Shown here piece after piece: positions 17,164 through 26,202 of a DNA stretch of 47,849 nucleotides. Position 1 is the stretch's first letter. The number at the start of each line of letters is the position of its first letter. Origin of the DNA: Streptomyces sp. SM10 (GTDB lineage: Bacteria > Actinomycetota > Actinomycetes > Streptomycetales > Streptomycetaceae); the NCBI RefSeq assembly GCF_002910915.1, contig NZ_NEUF01000088.1, positions 66,124-113,972 of the forward strand. Direction: 5' to 3'. The translations under genes and the position numbers were made by a program. A model generated the notes under the pieces. That model saw only the letters and a list, made by a program, of their open reading frames with translations. It was not told where the DNA came from and searched no databases.

Positions 17164-17922
17164 TCACAGGTGGTCACGGTGGGCTCGGTCACGCACCATC
17201 AGGGCGGCGCGCTTGTCGGGCAGGTCCACTTCCCCGTAGAAGCGGAAGCCGGCGCTCAGGAAGGCGGACACGGACGGGGTGTTGCGCAGGTCCGGCTCCG
17301 CGACGACCCGTCCGCAGAGTGGACGGTTGTCGAGCACGAGGTCGGAGACGGCTCTGAGCAGTACGGTGCCGATGCCCCGTCCGCGGTTGCCCACACCGCC
17401 GATCAGGAGGTGGACCCCCATGTCGTGGGGGCGCGCCGGATAGTGGCGGGCCAGGGGGTCCAGATCCGCCCGGTAGATCTCCCAGTAGCTCATGGGCGAT
17501 CCGTCGAGGACGCCGAGGCAGGGCACGCTGCGGCCGTCCCCGGTGAGCTGGTGGCCCAGGTGGGCGGCGGTGACCGACTCCGGTCCGGCCAGCTCCCAGA
17601 AGGCGGCGACCGCGGGGTCGTTCATCCAGCGGCTGATGACCGCCAGGTCGCGTCCGGCTTCCACCGGGACGAGTTGGAACACCCCGGCCGAGGTGGTGAC
17701 GGGGCTCCATGTGCCGGGGCTGCCCACGAGAACGGAGGCGTCGGCCGCCGGGGCGGACCGGGGGTCGTCACCGAGCAGGGCGAGGAGTTCCTCGGTGAGC
17801 CGCAGCTCCAGGGTGTCCTCGCTGTCGGTGGCGTCGGACGGGACGGCCCCGGTTCCGGCACCGGCACCGGCACCGGCACCGGCACCGGTGTGGGCATCGG
17901 TGTGGGCATCGGCTTGATGCAC
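17164..17922 (-). CDS. GNAT N-acyltransferase, siderophore type (IucB/RhbD-like)
   Basis: Likely acylates a primary or hydroxylamine nitrogen of the siderophore building block using acyl-CoA. The 252-residue product has a C-terminal domain with FQLVPVEAGRDLAVISRWMN, PMSYWEIYRADLDPLARHY and GNRGRGIGTVLLRAV, the last being the acetyl-CoA loop, as in the Acetyltransf_8 group. About 85 N-terminal residues are variable, including a Gly-Ala repeat. The GTG at 17922 is chosen because GAGAGGAG lies about nine bases upstream and the gap to the preceding gene is 38 bp; the open frame extends further but overlaps that gene. No hydroxylase is adjacent. Confidence 0.88.
   Translation of the reverse strand: MHQADAHTDAHTGAGAGAGAGAGTGAVPSDATDSEDTLELRLTEELLALLGDDPRSAPAADASVLVGSPGTWSPVTTSAGVFQLVPVEAGRDLAVISRWMNDPAVAAFWELAGPESVTAAHLGHQLTGDGRSVPCLGVLDGSPMSYWEIYRADLDPLARHYPARPHDMGVHLLIGGVGNRGRGIGTVLLRAVSDLVLDNRPLCGRVVAEPDLRNTPSVSAFLSAGFRFYGEVDLPDKRAALMVRDRAHRDHL
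17855..17914 (-). repeat. Tandem hexanucleotide and 12-bp repeats in the GNAT 5' end
   Basis: Five perfect CCGGCA units (17855-17884) and an imperfect sixth are followed by two copies of a 12-bp unit TGGGCATCGGYK. They encode alternating Gly-Ala/Thr and Ala-His-Thr-Asp near the N-terminus. Changes in copy number would add or remove residues without shifting the frame. Confidence 0.85.
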
Positions 17923-17960
17923 CGTGACGCTCTCCTCTCGCAGGTCAGGGGTGATGTCGT

Positions 17961-19874
17961 TCAGCTGCGGAGGGGGTTGGCGATGGTGACGTACACGGAC
18001 TGGGTGTCGACCGGTCCGACCAGTTCGTCGAGGCCGTGCATCCGGGTCAGGAGGTTCGCCTTGCACCGCAGCTGCCCGGTCTCCAGGAGGTAGCCCGGCA
18101 GGGGGGAGCCCAGCGGGACGGCTCCTTCGAGGAACCTGCGGAACGCGGCGAGGAGGAGCTCCTCGTCGGCGAGCCGCTGGGCTCCGAAGGCCCCGATCAG
18201 CCCGAACACGTTGTTGATGCCGAGGTAGTAGGCGAGCCGCTCGTCGGTGACGTCGTCGGAGACGAAGGTGTCGCTGACTGCTCCGATGCCCGGCAGACGG
18301 CGCTCGAGTGCGGCACGGTGGGACTCACGGAAGTAGTAGCCCTGGTTGTCGCGGTATCTGCCGCCGACCGGCCAGCCGTCCCCGTCGAGCAGGACGAGCG
18401 TGTTCTGCTGGTGCGCCTCCAGGGCGACGCCGGCGTGGGCGTCGAGCCAGAGGACGGGGAGGACCACGCGGTCGAGGTAGCGCAGGAACCACTCGGCGCA
18501 GACGGCTCCGGTCGTACGGCCCGTGCGGGCGGCGAGCGAGGAGACCGTGTCGGCGAGCCGCGAGTGTGTGCCCGGACGGCCGGGCCACGGGCGGGGGGCC
18601 GTGAGTCCGGCGATGCACACCGCGTCGTCGGCCGGGCCGAACGGGTTGTGACGGAGCATCACGTCGAGGCCGGGGACGGCGCTCCCGTCCGGGTGGTCGA
18701 CGGCCAGCCATGCGGGATCCCGGACGATGTCGAAGCCCGGGTGTGCCTCCCGCCACCGGTCGGCCAGTCCGGTACGGAGCAGCCGGTGGACCTCGGCCCC
18801 GCGGTGGAGTTCCTTGCGGAGGTTCTCCCGGCGGGAGTTGGTGATGCGGACGCCCAGGGAGAGCTTCAGCATGAGGTCGCAGCCGGGCCGGTGCACGGTG
18901 CGGACGGAGGAGGTGGGGTGCCAGCGCTCCCCGTACGGGCCGAGGTCGTGCAGGAGGCCCTTCTCGCACAGCGCGACGACCTCGGGGCGGCGCAGGACCT
19001 CCGCGGCCTGCCATGGGTGGAGCGGCAGGGCCGCGGTCCCGTCGGGAAGGCGCAGCCCTTCGGCGTGGGGTGCGAGGAGCGCCTGGGCCGGGACGGTCCT
19101 GCCGGCCTTCGTCCATGCCGAGTCCGTGGCCAGCACGGAGTGGTCCACGGCCATCCAGTGGAGCGGGAACGAGCCACGCAACTCCGGTGAGTAGAGATGT
19201 GCTTCGGACTCGGAGAGGCCTTCGCGGCTCTTGGGCGTGGGATGCAGGGGGTGGCCCAGGACGAGGGACTGCTCGGCCGCGAGGAAGAGGTCGGCCCCGG
19301 ACGGCGCGGTGGGGGCGGTGCGCCGGTCCGCGAGGAAGGCAGCGGTGTGCCGTACGGAGTCGGCGACCCTGGCCACCAGGTCGGTCCCGGCGTTCCGCTC
19401 GCACTCGCGGCTCAGCAGTGCGGCCACGGTGACGGCGTCGGCACCCGGGGCGCCGGCCGGCGCGTTCTCGAGTGCCGGAGTCCCGAAGCGGTGCCAGCCC
19501 GTGGCCGACCAGTGGACGACGGGGACCAGGAGCGCGGTGCCGCTCGCGGGGAGCGGGATGCGCAAGGTGCCCCCCTGCGGCCGGGGCAGGTCCTTCTCCC
19601 TGGTCCAGCAGCGCAGCAGGTTCTCCGCGCCGGCCGAGTCCGCGGCCCTGAGCGGGTCCGGATGGTCGAGCGGGTCCTGCTCCGTGTGCCCGGGGCGGTC
19701 CGCAGGCGCGGCCCCCGTCCGGGCGCCGGCCCCGGTACGCGGGGCTCCGTGCGGTCCGGCCTTCTGACGCGGCACGGTCGTCGACTCGACGGCCAGGGGC
19801 GCGTCCGGCAGGTCATGTCCTCGCTGCTGGCTGGTGAGGGGGCCGTCGGCCTCGGGCGCAGGGGTGGGGTTCAC
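17961..19874 (-). CDS. IucA/IucC family siderophore synthetase (proximal)
   Basis: Second NIS synthetase of the operon, 637 residues. Motifs seen are HPLHPTPKSREGL, LPLHPWQAAEVL, RTVHRPGCDLMLKLSL with ITNSRREN, and EAHQQNTLVLLDGDGWP followed by RYRDNQGYYFRES. These place it in the IucA/IucC superfamily with the FhuF-like C-terminal part. The N-terminal 80 residues are variable and Ala/Pro-rich. The GTG at 19874 has AAGGAAG upstream. It starts 28 bp after the aminotransferase gene. Two different synthetases in one operon suggest two successive condensations on a dicarboxylic or tricarboxylic core, as in rhizobactin or aerobactin assembly; this is inference. Confidence 0.92.
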   Translation of the reverse strand: MNPTPAPEADGPLTSQQRGHDLPDAPLAVESTTVPRQKAGPHGAPRTGAGARTGAAPADRPGHTEQDPLDHPDPLRAADSAGAENLLRCWTREKDLPRPQGGTLRIPLPASGTALLVPVVHWSATGWHRFGTPALENAPAGAPGADAVTVAALLSRECERNAGTDLVARVADSVRHTAAFLADRRTAPTAPSGADLFLAAEQSLVLGHPLHPTPKSREGLSESEAHLYSPELRGSFPLHWMAVDHSVLATDSAWTKAGRTVPAQALLAPHAEGLRLPDGTAALPLHPWQAAEVLRRPEVVALCEKGLLHDLGPYGERWHPTSSVRTVHRPGCDLMLKLSLGVRITNSRRENLRKELHRGAEVHRLLRTGLADRWREAHPGFDIVRDPAWLAVDHPDGSAVPGLDVMLRHNPFGPADDAVCIAGLTAPRPWPGRPGTHSRLADTVSSLAARTGRTTGAVCAEWFLRYLDRVVLPVLWLDAHAGVALEAHQQNTLVLLDGDGWPVGGRYRDNQGYYFRESHRAALERRLPGIGAVSDTFVSDDVTDERLAYYLGINNVFGLIGAFGAQRLADEELLLAAFRRFLEGAVPLGSPLPGYLLETGQLRCKANLLTRMHGLDELVGPVDTQSVYVTIANPLRS

Positions 19875-19902
19875 GGCGGTCTTCCTTGTGAGGGTTCCGG
19901 GA

Positions 19903-21294
19903 TCAGCGGGTCGGCCCGGCAGCGGCCCGGCGGTACGGAGAGCGCTCGGCCGCTCTCAGCGCGTCGGCGAGACGGTCGACGACCGCCGTGGCCTGTTCGT
20001 CGGTGAGCGTGAGAGGAGGGAGCAGCCGGACCACGGCGCTGTGGCGTCCGCCGAGTTCGACGATGAGACCGCGGTTCAGGCACTCCTGCTGCACCGCGGC
20101 GGCGAGGGCGGGGTCGGGCGGCGGGGCGGAGCCGTTCTCGGCGGTGACGGTGAGCGGCTCGGCCTCGGGGTCCACGAGTTCGATCCCGATCATCAGGCCC
20201 CGGCCCCGGACGTCGCCGATGCTCGGATGGTCCGTGCTCAGCGCCTGGAGCCTGGCGAGCATGCGCGCCCCCAGCGTCCCGGCGCGCTCGGCCAGCCCGT
20301 TCTCCCTCACGTACGAGAGGGTCGCCGCACCGGCCGCCATGGCGAGCTGATTGCCTCGGAAGGTGCCGGCGTGGGCGCCGGGCTGCCACAGGTCGAGCTC
20401 CGAGCGGTAGACGATCACCGCGAGGGGCAGTGAGCCGCCGATGGCCTTCGAGAGCACCATCACGTCGGGCACGACACCGCTGTGCCCGACCGCCCAGAAC
20501 GCGCCGGTCCTGCCGACCCCGGTCTGCACCTCGTCCGCGATCAGCGCGATGGAACGCTCCCGCGTGATCTCCCGCATCCGGCGCATCCAGCCGTCCGGAG
20601 CGGGGTTCACCCCGCCCTCGCCCTGGACCGGTTCCAGGATCATGCCGGCCGGGGCCGGCACACCGCCCTTGGGATCGTCCAGGAGGTACTCGGTCCAGCG
20701 GGCGGCGAGCTCCGCGCCACGCTCCCCGCCGGCCCCGAAGGGGCAGCGGTAGCTCTGCGGGAAGGGCAGCCTCGTCACCCGGACGTCGGGGGCGCCCCCC
20801 GAAGCGGCCAGGGCTCCAGCGGTCATGCCGTGGTAGGCGCCGGTGAAGGCGAGGAGTTCGCTGCGCCCGCTCGCCGCCCGGACCAGCTTGAACGCCGCCT
20901 CGACGGCGTCCGTGCCCGCGGGGCCGCAGAACTGGATCCTGGCGTTGTCGGCCAACTCCCGCGGGAGCGTGGCGAACAGCTCCGTGGTGAAGGCGTCCTT
21001 GACGGGTGTGGCGAGATCGAGCACGTGCAGCGGGGCCCCGGAGTCGATGACCTTTCGGATGGCCTCGAGCACCACGGGGTGGTTGTGACCGAGCGCCAGC
21101 GTGCCCGCCCCTGACAGGCAGTCGAGATACCGGCGGCCGTCCGCGCCCTCGATGGTCATGCCCCGCGCGCGCACGGGCACGATCGGCAGCGATCGCGCAT
21201 AGGTGCGGGCCGCCGATTCACGCAGCGCCTGGCGCCGCAGAATCCCCTCGTGGGCAGGGGATAGTGCCACCGGAGCTGGTTCGGTCACGGCCAC
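19903..21294 (-). CDS. PLP-dependent class III aminotransferase (diaminobutyrate/2-oxoglutarate type)
   Basis: First gene of the siderophore-like operon; expected to transfer an amino group to an aspartate-semialdehyde-like substrate to supply a diamine precursor. The 463-residue product has the PLP lysine K283 in VLSKAIGGSLP and the aspartate D254 in IADEVQTGVGRTG, plus FCGPAGTDAVEAA for phosphate binding. It resembles RhbA and EctB-like enzymes. The start is decided by AGGAGGA at 21304-21310, nine bases before the GTG at 21294; an in-frame GTG at 21318 lies upstream of that site and lacks its own. No decarboxylase follows, unlike the rhizobactin cluster. Confidence 0.9.
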   Translation of the reverse strand: MAVTEPAPVALSPAHEGILRRQALRESAARTYARSLPIVPVRARGMTIEGADGRRYLDCLSGAGTLALGHNHPVVLEAIRKVIDSGAPLHVLDLATPVKDAFTTELFATLPRELADNARIQFCGPAGTDAVEAAFKLVRAASGRSELLAFTGAYHGMTAGALAASGGAPDVRVTRLPFPQSYRCPFGAGGERGAELAARWTEYLLDDPKGGVPAPAGMILEPVQGEGGVNPAPDGWMRRMREITRERSIALIADEVQTGVGRTGAFWAVGHSGVVPDVMVLSKAIGGSLPLAVIVYRSELDLWQPGAHAGTFRGNQLAMAAGAATLSYVRENGLAERAGTLGARMLARLQALSTDHPSIGDVRGRGLMIGIELVDPEAEPLTVTAENGSAPPPDPALAAAVQQECLNRGLIVELGGRHSAVVRLLPPLTLTDEQATAVVDRLADALRAAERSPYRRAAAGPTR

Positions 21295-21602
21295 GGCTGT
21301 CGGTCCTCCTGCTGTCACAGTTGCGTTGCGCCTCGGTACGGTCCCTGAGGGCAGACTGCGCCGATGAACGCCGTCCTGGTGTCCCCCGTACGTACCAACG
21401 ACGCGAACGGCAGGAGATCACGGGTAAATCGGAAGATCCTTGCGCAGGGGGAACCGTGGCCCTGCCGAGCGCCGTCCCCATCGGCACCGGCATAGTAGGG
21501 GCCGCGGTCGGGACGGAGCCGCCGTTCCGCGGGGCGTGCCTCGCGTCCCGAGTCCGCAGTGCAGTGCCGAAGTCAGTGACGAAGTCCCAGGGGGATCACC
21601 AG
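21295..21602. promoter_or_regulatory. Divergent intergenic region of siderophore operon and protease
   Basis: About 308 bp separating the operon from the protease gene, presumably with both promoters. A search by eye for the 19-bp DmdR/IdeR iron box (TTAGGTTAGGCTAACCTAA or close variants) found nothing. A second GTG at 21457 with AGGGGG upstream is in frame with the protease but gives no signal peptide. Confidence 0.55.
21304..21310 (-). promoter_or_regulatory. Ribosome-binding site fixing the aminotransferase start
   Basis: AGGAGGA on the minus strand, nine bases before GTG 21294. It lies inside the longer open frame, which argues against the upstream GTG at 21318. Confidence 0.75.
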
Positions 21603-22823
21603 ATGCGACCCATGCGCCCGACCGATACCGCACGCCGCGGGGGGAGCGCCCGTCGCACCCCCCGGGTGTTCGCCGCAGCCGCCCTCGCCGCGGTCCTGAC
21701 GCTCACCGCCACGGCCTGCGGACCGGAGGAGGACGGCGCGATCAGTGAGCCGAGCAGCTCCACCGGCCAGGCCTCGGACGGGAAGGTCGTGATCCCGGAC
21801 GACCTCAAGGACCGTCTCAAGGAGCACGGGATCGACCTCGACAAGTGGAGGGACGGCGAGTGGAGGAACTGGGACAAGGACACCTGGCTGCGTGAGGCCA
21901 GGGACTACGTCAACCCGATCATCGAGGACCTCTGGGACCCGGACCGGATGCGGGACGCCGACAAGCCCCCCGAGAACCCCGTCGACAACGACATCTCCGG
22001 CGACGAGGGCGTGACGGACCCGACCCCGGTCCCCGTCAGGGCGGCGAACCTGCCGACGCCGTACCACGGCAGCGCTCCGGCGTCCGGCAAGCTCCTGTTC
22101 GACGGCCCCGAGGGGTCGATGGTCTGCTCGGCGACCGTGGTGCAGGACCCGGCCCACCCGGGCAAGTCCAACATGGTGTGGACCGCCGGGCACTGCGTGC
22201 ACGCGGGCAAGGACGGCGGCTGGTACCGCAACATCGCCTTCGTCCCGTCGTACAACGACAGCGGCATGTCGACGGCGGAGCTGGAGAACGCCTCCAAGGA
22301 GGAGATCGCCCCCTACGGCGTGTGGTGGGGCCAGTGGGCGCAGACCTCCGACGAGTGGATCAACCAGGGCGCCGCGACCGGTGGCCAGGGCGCTCCCTAC
22401 GACTTCGCGGTCCTGCAGGTCGCACCCGAGAAGGGCTCGACGGGCAAGTCCCTGGAGGAGACCGTCGGTTCGGCGCTCCCGGTCGATTTCAACGCACCGG
22501 CCGTCCCGGAGATCGACAGCATGACGGCGACCGGCTATCCGGCGGCCCCGCCCTACGACGGCCAGAAGGCTCTGCAGTGCACCGACGGGCCGGGCCGCCT
22601 CGCCGTGTTCGAGCAGCAGCCCACGATGTACCGCATCGGGTGCACGATGACCGGCGGGTCCTCGGGAGGCGGCTGGGTCGCCGAGGGCCAGGACGGCAAG
22701 CCGGCTCTGGTCTCGAACACCTCCATCGGCCCGGTGACGGCGGGCTGGCTGGCCGGCCCCCGTCTGGGCGAGGAGGCCAAGTCCGTCTACGAGGCCGTCA
22801 GCAAGAAGTACGCGGGACAGTAG
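21603..22823 (+). CDS. Lipoprotein trypsin-like serine protease
   Basis: Secreted, probably membrane-anchored protein of 406 residues. A basic N-region and hydrophobic core end in the lipobox LTATAC with C39 as lipidation site. After an acidic, Lys/Trp-rich linker (40-150) comes an S1-type fold with H197 in WTAGHCVHAG, D267 in APYDFAVLQV and S354 in TGGSSGGGW. Cysteine pairs around H197 and S354 fit disulfides. The start ATG 21603 has AGGGGGA seven bases upstream. It is divergent from the siderophore operon and ends at a strong shared terminator with hflX. Substrate unknown. Confidence 0.9.
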   Translation: MRPMRPTDTARRGGSARRTPRVFAAAALAAVLTLTATACGPEEDGAISEPSSSTGQASDGKVVIPDDLKDRLKEHGIDLDKWRDGEWRNWDKDTWLREARDYVNPIIEDLWDPDRMRDADKPPENPVDNDISGDEGVTDPTPVPVRAANLPTPYHGSAPASGKLLFDGPEGSMVCSATVVQDPAHPGKSNMVWTAGHCVHAGKDGGWYRNIAFVPSYNDSGMSTAELENASKEEIAPYGVWWGQWAQTSDEWINQGAATGGQGAPYDFAVLQVAPEKGSTGKSLEETVGSALPVDFNAPAVPEIDSMTATGYPAAPPYDGQKALQCTDGPGRLAVFEQQPTMYRIGCTMTGGSSGGGWVAEGQDGKPALVSNTSIGPVTAGWLAGPRLGEEAKSVYEAVSKKYAGQ

Positions 22824-22893
22824 GACGCCGCGCCGGGTCCCGGCCGGAGCTGCCTGCCGGGACCCGCGGGCACGGGCGGCGAACGCCGGGCCC

Positions 22894-22952
22894 GCACACA
22901 CCGGAGGCCGGGCTCCCCTCGCTGTGGGGGGAGCCCGGCCTCCGGTGTGTGC
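22894..22952. terminator. Bidirectional terminator between protease and hflX
   Basis: A 25-bp perfect inverted repeat (22894-22918 with 22928-22952) with a 9-nt loop, placed between the converging stop codons. It is the longest perfect hairpin noticed in the window. Confidence 0.9.
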
Positions 22953-22958
22953 ACCGTG

Positions 22959-24467
22959 TCAGTGGGCCGCCGGAACGAAGGCGGCCAGGTCCGCTCCGAG
23001 TTCCTCGTGGACCCGTGCCTTGAGCAGCGTGCCCTCCGGGGTGTGCTCCTCGGAGATCACCTCGCCCTCGGCGTGCACCCGGGAGACGAGTCCGCCCTCG
23101 GTGTAGGGAACGAGTGCCTCGATCTCCACGGAGGGCCGCGGCAGTTCGGCGTCGATGAGCGCGAGCAGCTCGTCGATGCCCGCGCCGGTCCGTGCCGACA
23201 CCGCGATCGCGTGCTTCTCGGTGCGCAGCAGACGCTGGAGCACGAGCGGGTCCGCCGCGTCCGCCTTGTTGATCACGACGACCTCGGGCACGTCGACGGC
23301 GCCGACCTCCCGAATCACCTGGCGCACGGCGGTGAGCTGCTCCTCCGGCACCGGGTGGGAGCCGTCCACCACGTGCAGGATGAGGTCGGACTCGCCGACC
23401 TCCTCCATGGTGGAGCGGAAGGCCTCGACCAGGTGGTGGGGCAGGTGCCGCACGAACCCGACGGTGTCGGCCAGGGTGTAGATCCGGCCGCTCGGTGTCT
23501 CGGCCCGGCGCACGGTCGGGTCGAGGGTCGCGAACAGGGCGTTCTCCACGAGGACACCCGCGCCGGTGAGCCGGTTGAGCAGGGAGGACTTCCCCGCGTT
23601 GGTGTACCCGGCGATCGCCACCGAGGGCACCTTGTTGCGCTTGCGCTCCTGGCGCTTGATCTCGCGGCCGGTCTTCATCTCCGCGATCTCCCGGCGCATC
23701 TTCGCCATCTTCTCGCGGATCCGCCGACGGTCCGTCTCGATCTTGGTCTCACCGGGACCACGGGTGGCCATGCCGCCACCGCCGCTGGAACCGCCGCCGC
23801 CCATCTGGCGGGACAGCGACTGGCCCCAGCCGCGCAGGCGCGGGAGCATGTACTGCATCTGTGCCAGCGAGACCTGCGCCTTGCCCTCACGGGACTTGGC
23901 GTGCTGGGCGAAGATGTCAAGGATCAGGGCGGTCCTGTCGACCACCTTGACCTTGACGACGTCTTCCAGATGGATCAGCTGGCCCGGGCTGAGCTCTCCG
24001 TCGCAGACGACGGTGTCGGCCCCGGACTCGAGAACGATGTCGCGCAGCTCCAGTGCCTTGCCCGAGCCGATGTAGGTGGCCGGGTCGGGCTTGTCACGCC
24101 GCTGGAACACGGCGTCGAGGACCTGGGCACCGGCCGTCTCGGCCAGAGCCGCCAGCTCCGCGAGGGAGATCTCCGCGTCATGGACGGTTCCCGATGTCCA
24201 GACACCGACGAGCACCACGCGCTCCAGGCGCAGCTGCCGGTACTCGACCTCGGTGACGTCCTCGAGCTCGGTGGAGAGACCGGCGACGCGGCGCAGGGCC
24301 GCACGCTCGGAGCGGTCGAGCTGGTCGCCGTCCCGCTCTCCGTCGATCTCGTGGCTCCAGGCGACGTCCTCTTCCATCAGGGCGTCGGCCCGAAGGCTCT
24401 CGGAATCGGTCTCCGGGGCGCTCTTGGCGTCCTGCGCGTCCTGGGGAAGGGAGGAAGAGGAGGTCAT
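22959..24467 (-). CDS. hflX: GTPase HflX
   Basis: Ribosome-associated GTPase that splits stalled 70S ribosomes. The 502-residue product has the HflX N-terminal domain (GSGKALELRD and NDGELSPGQ-like block), a Gly-rich linker after the LRGWGQSLSRQ helix, and a G domain with GYTNAGKSSLLN (G1), DTVGFVRHLP (G3) and NKADAAD (G4). Start ATG 24467 has AAGGA five bases upstream and matches the MTSSSS N-terminus of relatives; the frame stays open to 24584 without homology. It ends beside the shared terminator and is probably transcribed alone. Confidence 0.94.
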   Translation of the reverse strand: MTSSSSLPQDAQDAKSAPETDSESLRADALMEEDVAWSHEIDGERDGDQLDRSERAALRRVAGLSTELEDVTEVEYRQLRLERVVLVGVWTSGTVHDAEISLAELAALAETAGAQVLDAVFQRRDKPDPATYIGSGKALELRDIVLESGADTVVCDGELSPGQLIHLEDVVKVKVVDRTALILDIFAQHAKSREGKAQVSLAQMQYMLPRLRGWGQSLSRQMGGGGSSGGGGMATRGPGETKIETDRRRIREKMAKMRREIAEMKTGREIKRQERKRNKVPSVAIAGYTNAGKSSLLNRLTGAGVLVENALFATLDPTVRRAETPSGRIYTLADTVGFVRHLPHHLVEAFRSTMEEVGESDLILHVVDGSHPVPEEQLTAVRQVIREVGAVDVPEVVVINKADAADPLVLQRLLRTEKHAIAVSARTGAGIDELLALIDAELPRPSVEIEALVPYTEGGLVSRVHAEGEVISEEHTPEGTLLKARVHEELGADLAAFVPAAH

Positions 24468-24600
24468 TGGATCCTTACGTCGATAGAAGTCCGATACGTC
24501 AGTCACAACGCGTGACCCCGCCGGAAGATTCCCCGGGGGGAGACCGTCCGGCCGGCCGCCGTGCCGACGCGTCGATAGTGGCATGTCCGCGCCCGGAGCG

Positions 24601-26091
24601 TCACTCGGGTTTCGGTGCCCGCGCGGGGGTCCGCCCGGCCGCGGTGTTCCGGGGTGTCCCGCTGCGCCAGTCCGGGTGTCCCGGCATGGGCGGTGTCTTC
24701 TTCCCGTACAGCCAGCCGTCGAAGAACGCCGTCAGGTCCCGTCCCGCGATGCTCGACGCCAGGGTGGTGAACTGCCGGGTGGTCGCCGAGTCGTCGCGGT
24801 ACGCACGCACCCAGCTCCGCTCCAGGCGGTCGAACGCGGCCTCGCCGATCTCCTCGCGCAGCGCGAAGAGGATGAGGGCGCTCCCGTCGTACACGACCGG
24901 CCTGAACAGGCTGATCTTGTGGTCTGGGGTGGGGACGTCGGGCCGGGCGGGCGGGCCGCCCGCGGCGCGCCAGGCGTCGGAGCGGGCGTAGGCCTCGCGC
25001 ATCCGCGGCTCCAGCGGCTTCTTCGCGTGCTCCTCCGCGTAGCGGGCCTCGTACCAGGTGGCGTGTCCCTCGTTGAGCCACAGGTCGGACCAGGACCGCG
25101 GGGAGACGCTGTTGCCGAACCACTGGTGGGCGAGCTCGTGCACCATGACCGAGTCGACGTACCACTCGGGGTATCCGGTGCCGGTGAACAGGGAGCGTTC
25201 GAAGAGCGAGAGGGTCTGGGTCTCCAGCTCGAAGCCGGTCTCCGTGTCGGCGACCAGCAGTCCGTAGGTCTCGAACGGGTACGGTCCGACCTGCTTCTCC
25301 ATCCAGTCCAGCTGTGCCGGGGTCTTCTTCAGCCAGGGCTCCAGCTTCTCGCGGTCGGCCGCGGGCACCACGTCGCGCACCGGCAGTCCGTTCGGTCCGG
25401 TGCGGCGCAGGACGGTGGAGCGGCCGATGGACACCTGGGCCAGTTCGGTCGCCATCGGGTGCTCGGTGCGGTAGCTCCAGGTCGTCGCGCCGCCGTGGTG
25501 CCGCTTTCCGGCGGGGACCCCGCCCGCCACCACGGTGAACTCCTTCGGCGCGGTCACCCGGAAGGTGAAGTAGGCCTTGTCCGCGGGGTGGTCGTTGCTG
25601 GGGAAGACCCGGTGGGCGGCATCGGCCTGGTTCGCCATGGCGAGACCGTCGGCGGTGGGGACCCACCCTCCGTTGGCCTTGTCCCCCGTCGGATCGCTCG
25701 TGTGCCGGACGGTGATGCGCAGCGGCGACCCTGCCGGGAGCGGAGCGGGGGCGTCGACGACCAGGTCCTCGCCCGCGGTGGCGAACTCCGATGTCCGCCC
25801 GTTGACCTCGACGGTGCGCACGGCGCCCCGGGCGAAGTCGAGGTTGATCCGTTCCAGGGCCGCGGTGGTGCGTGCCTCGATGGTGGTGACGGCGTCGAGC
25901 GGCTTGGTGTTGCTGCCCTTGTAGATGAGTGAGATGTCGTACGCGAGGACGTCGTAGCCCGGGTTTCCCAGGTGCGGGAAGAGACGGTCGCCGATGCCGA
26001 GCGGTTCGGGTGCGGGCAGGGTGGCGGCGACGAGGGTGACCGACGCGGTGGCCAGCAGAGCGGCACGCAGTCGGCGCGAGGTGAGCGGCAT
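24601..26091 (-). CDS. M1 family metallopeptidase
   Basis: Zinc aminopeptidase-like enzyme, 496 residues. A signal peptide is likely: MPLTSRRLRAALL followed by a hydrophobic core and an AT/AP region near residue 27. The zinc motif HELAHQWFGN lies at residues 318-327 with the third ligand E341 in WLNEGHATW. The exopeptidase GAMEN-type motif is not intact in the segment LETQTLSLFERS, suggesting altered N-terminus recognition. At this length it lacks the C-terminal helical domain of PepN-type enzymes; short forms are common in Streptomyces. Extracellular peptide hydrolysis is inferred. Confidence 0.9.
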   Translation of the reverse strand: MPLTSRRLRAALLATASVTLVAATLPAPEPLGIGDRLFPHLGNPGYDVLAYDISLIYKGSNTKPLDAVTTIEARTTAALERINLDFARGAVRTVEVNGRTSEFATAGEDLVVDAPAPLPAGSPLRITVRHTSDPTGDKANGGWVPTADGLAMANQADAAHRVFPSNDHPADKAYFTFRVTAPKEFTVVAGGVPAGKRHHGGATTWSYRTEHPMATELAQVSIGRSTVLRRTGPNGLPVRDVVPAADREKLEPWLKKTPAQLDWMEKQVGPYPFETYGLLVADTETGFELETQTLSLFERSLFTGTGYPEWYVDSVMVHELAHQWFGNSVSPRSWSDLWLNEGHATWYEARYAEEHAKKPLEPRMREAYARSDAWRAAGGPPARPDVPTPDHKISLFRPVVYDGSALILFALREEIGEAAFDRLERSWVRAYRDDSATTRQFTTLASSIAGRDLTAFFDGWLYGKKTPPMPGHPDWRSGTPRNTAAGRTPARAPKPE

Positions 26092-26202
26092 GGACTACGG
26101 CTACCAGCGCGCATGGTCCACGCGGGGGTGGCGCGCGCCGCACCACCCGAACGGGGTCGCCGGGACGCGGCAAGGAGAGGCCGGGCGGCGGGGCCCGGGC
26201 TG

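Noticed and set aside
15454..18093. Long plus-strand open frame opposite the siderophore genes
   Set aside because: Antisense shadow of two well-supported genes, with Val/Arg/Gly-rich meaningless sequence.
21295..21602. Iron box for the siderophore operon
   Set aside because: No sequence near TTAGGTTAGGCTAACCTAA was found on either strand.
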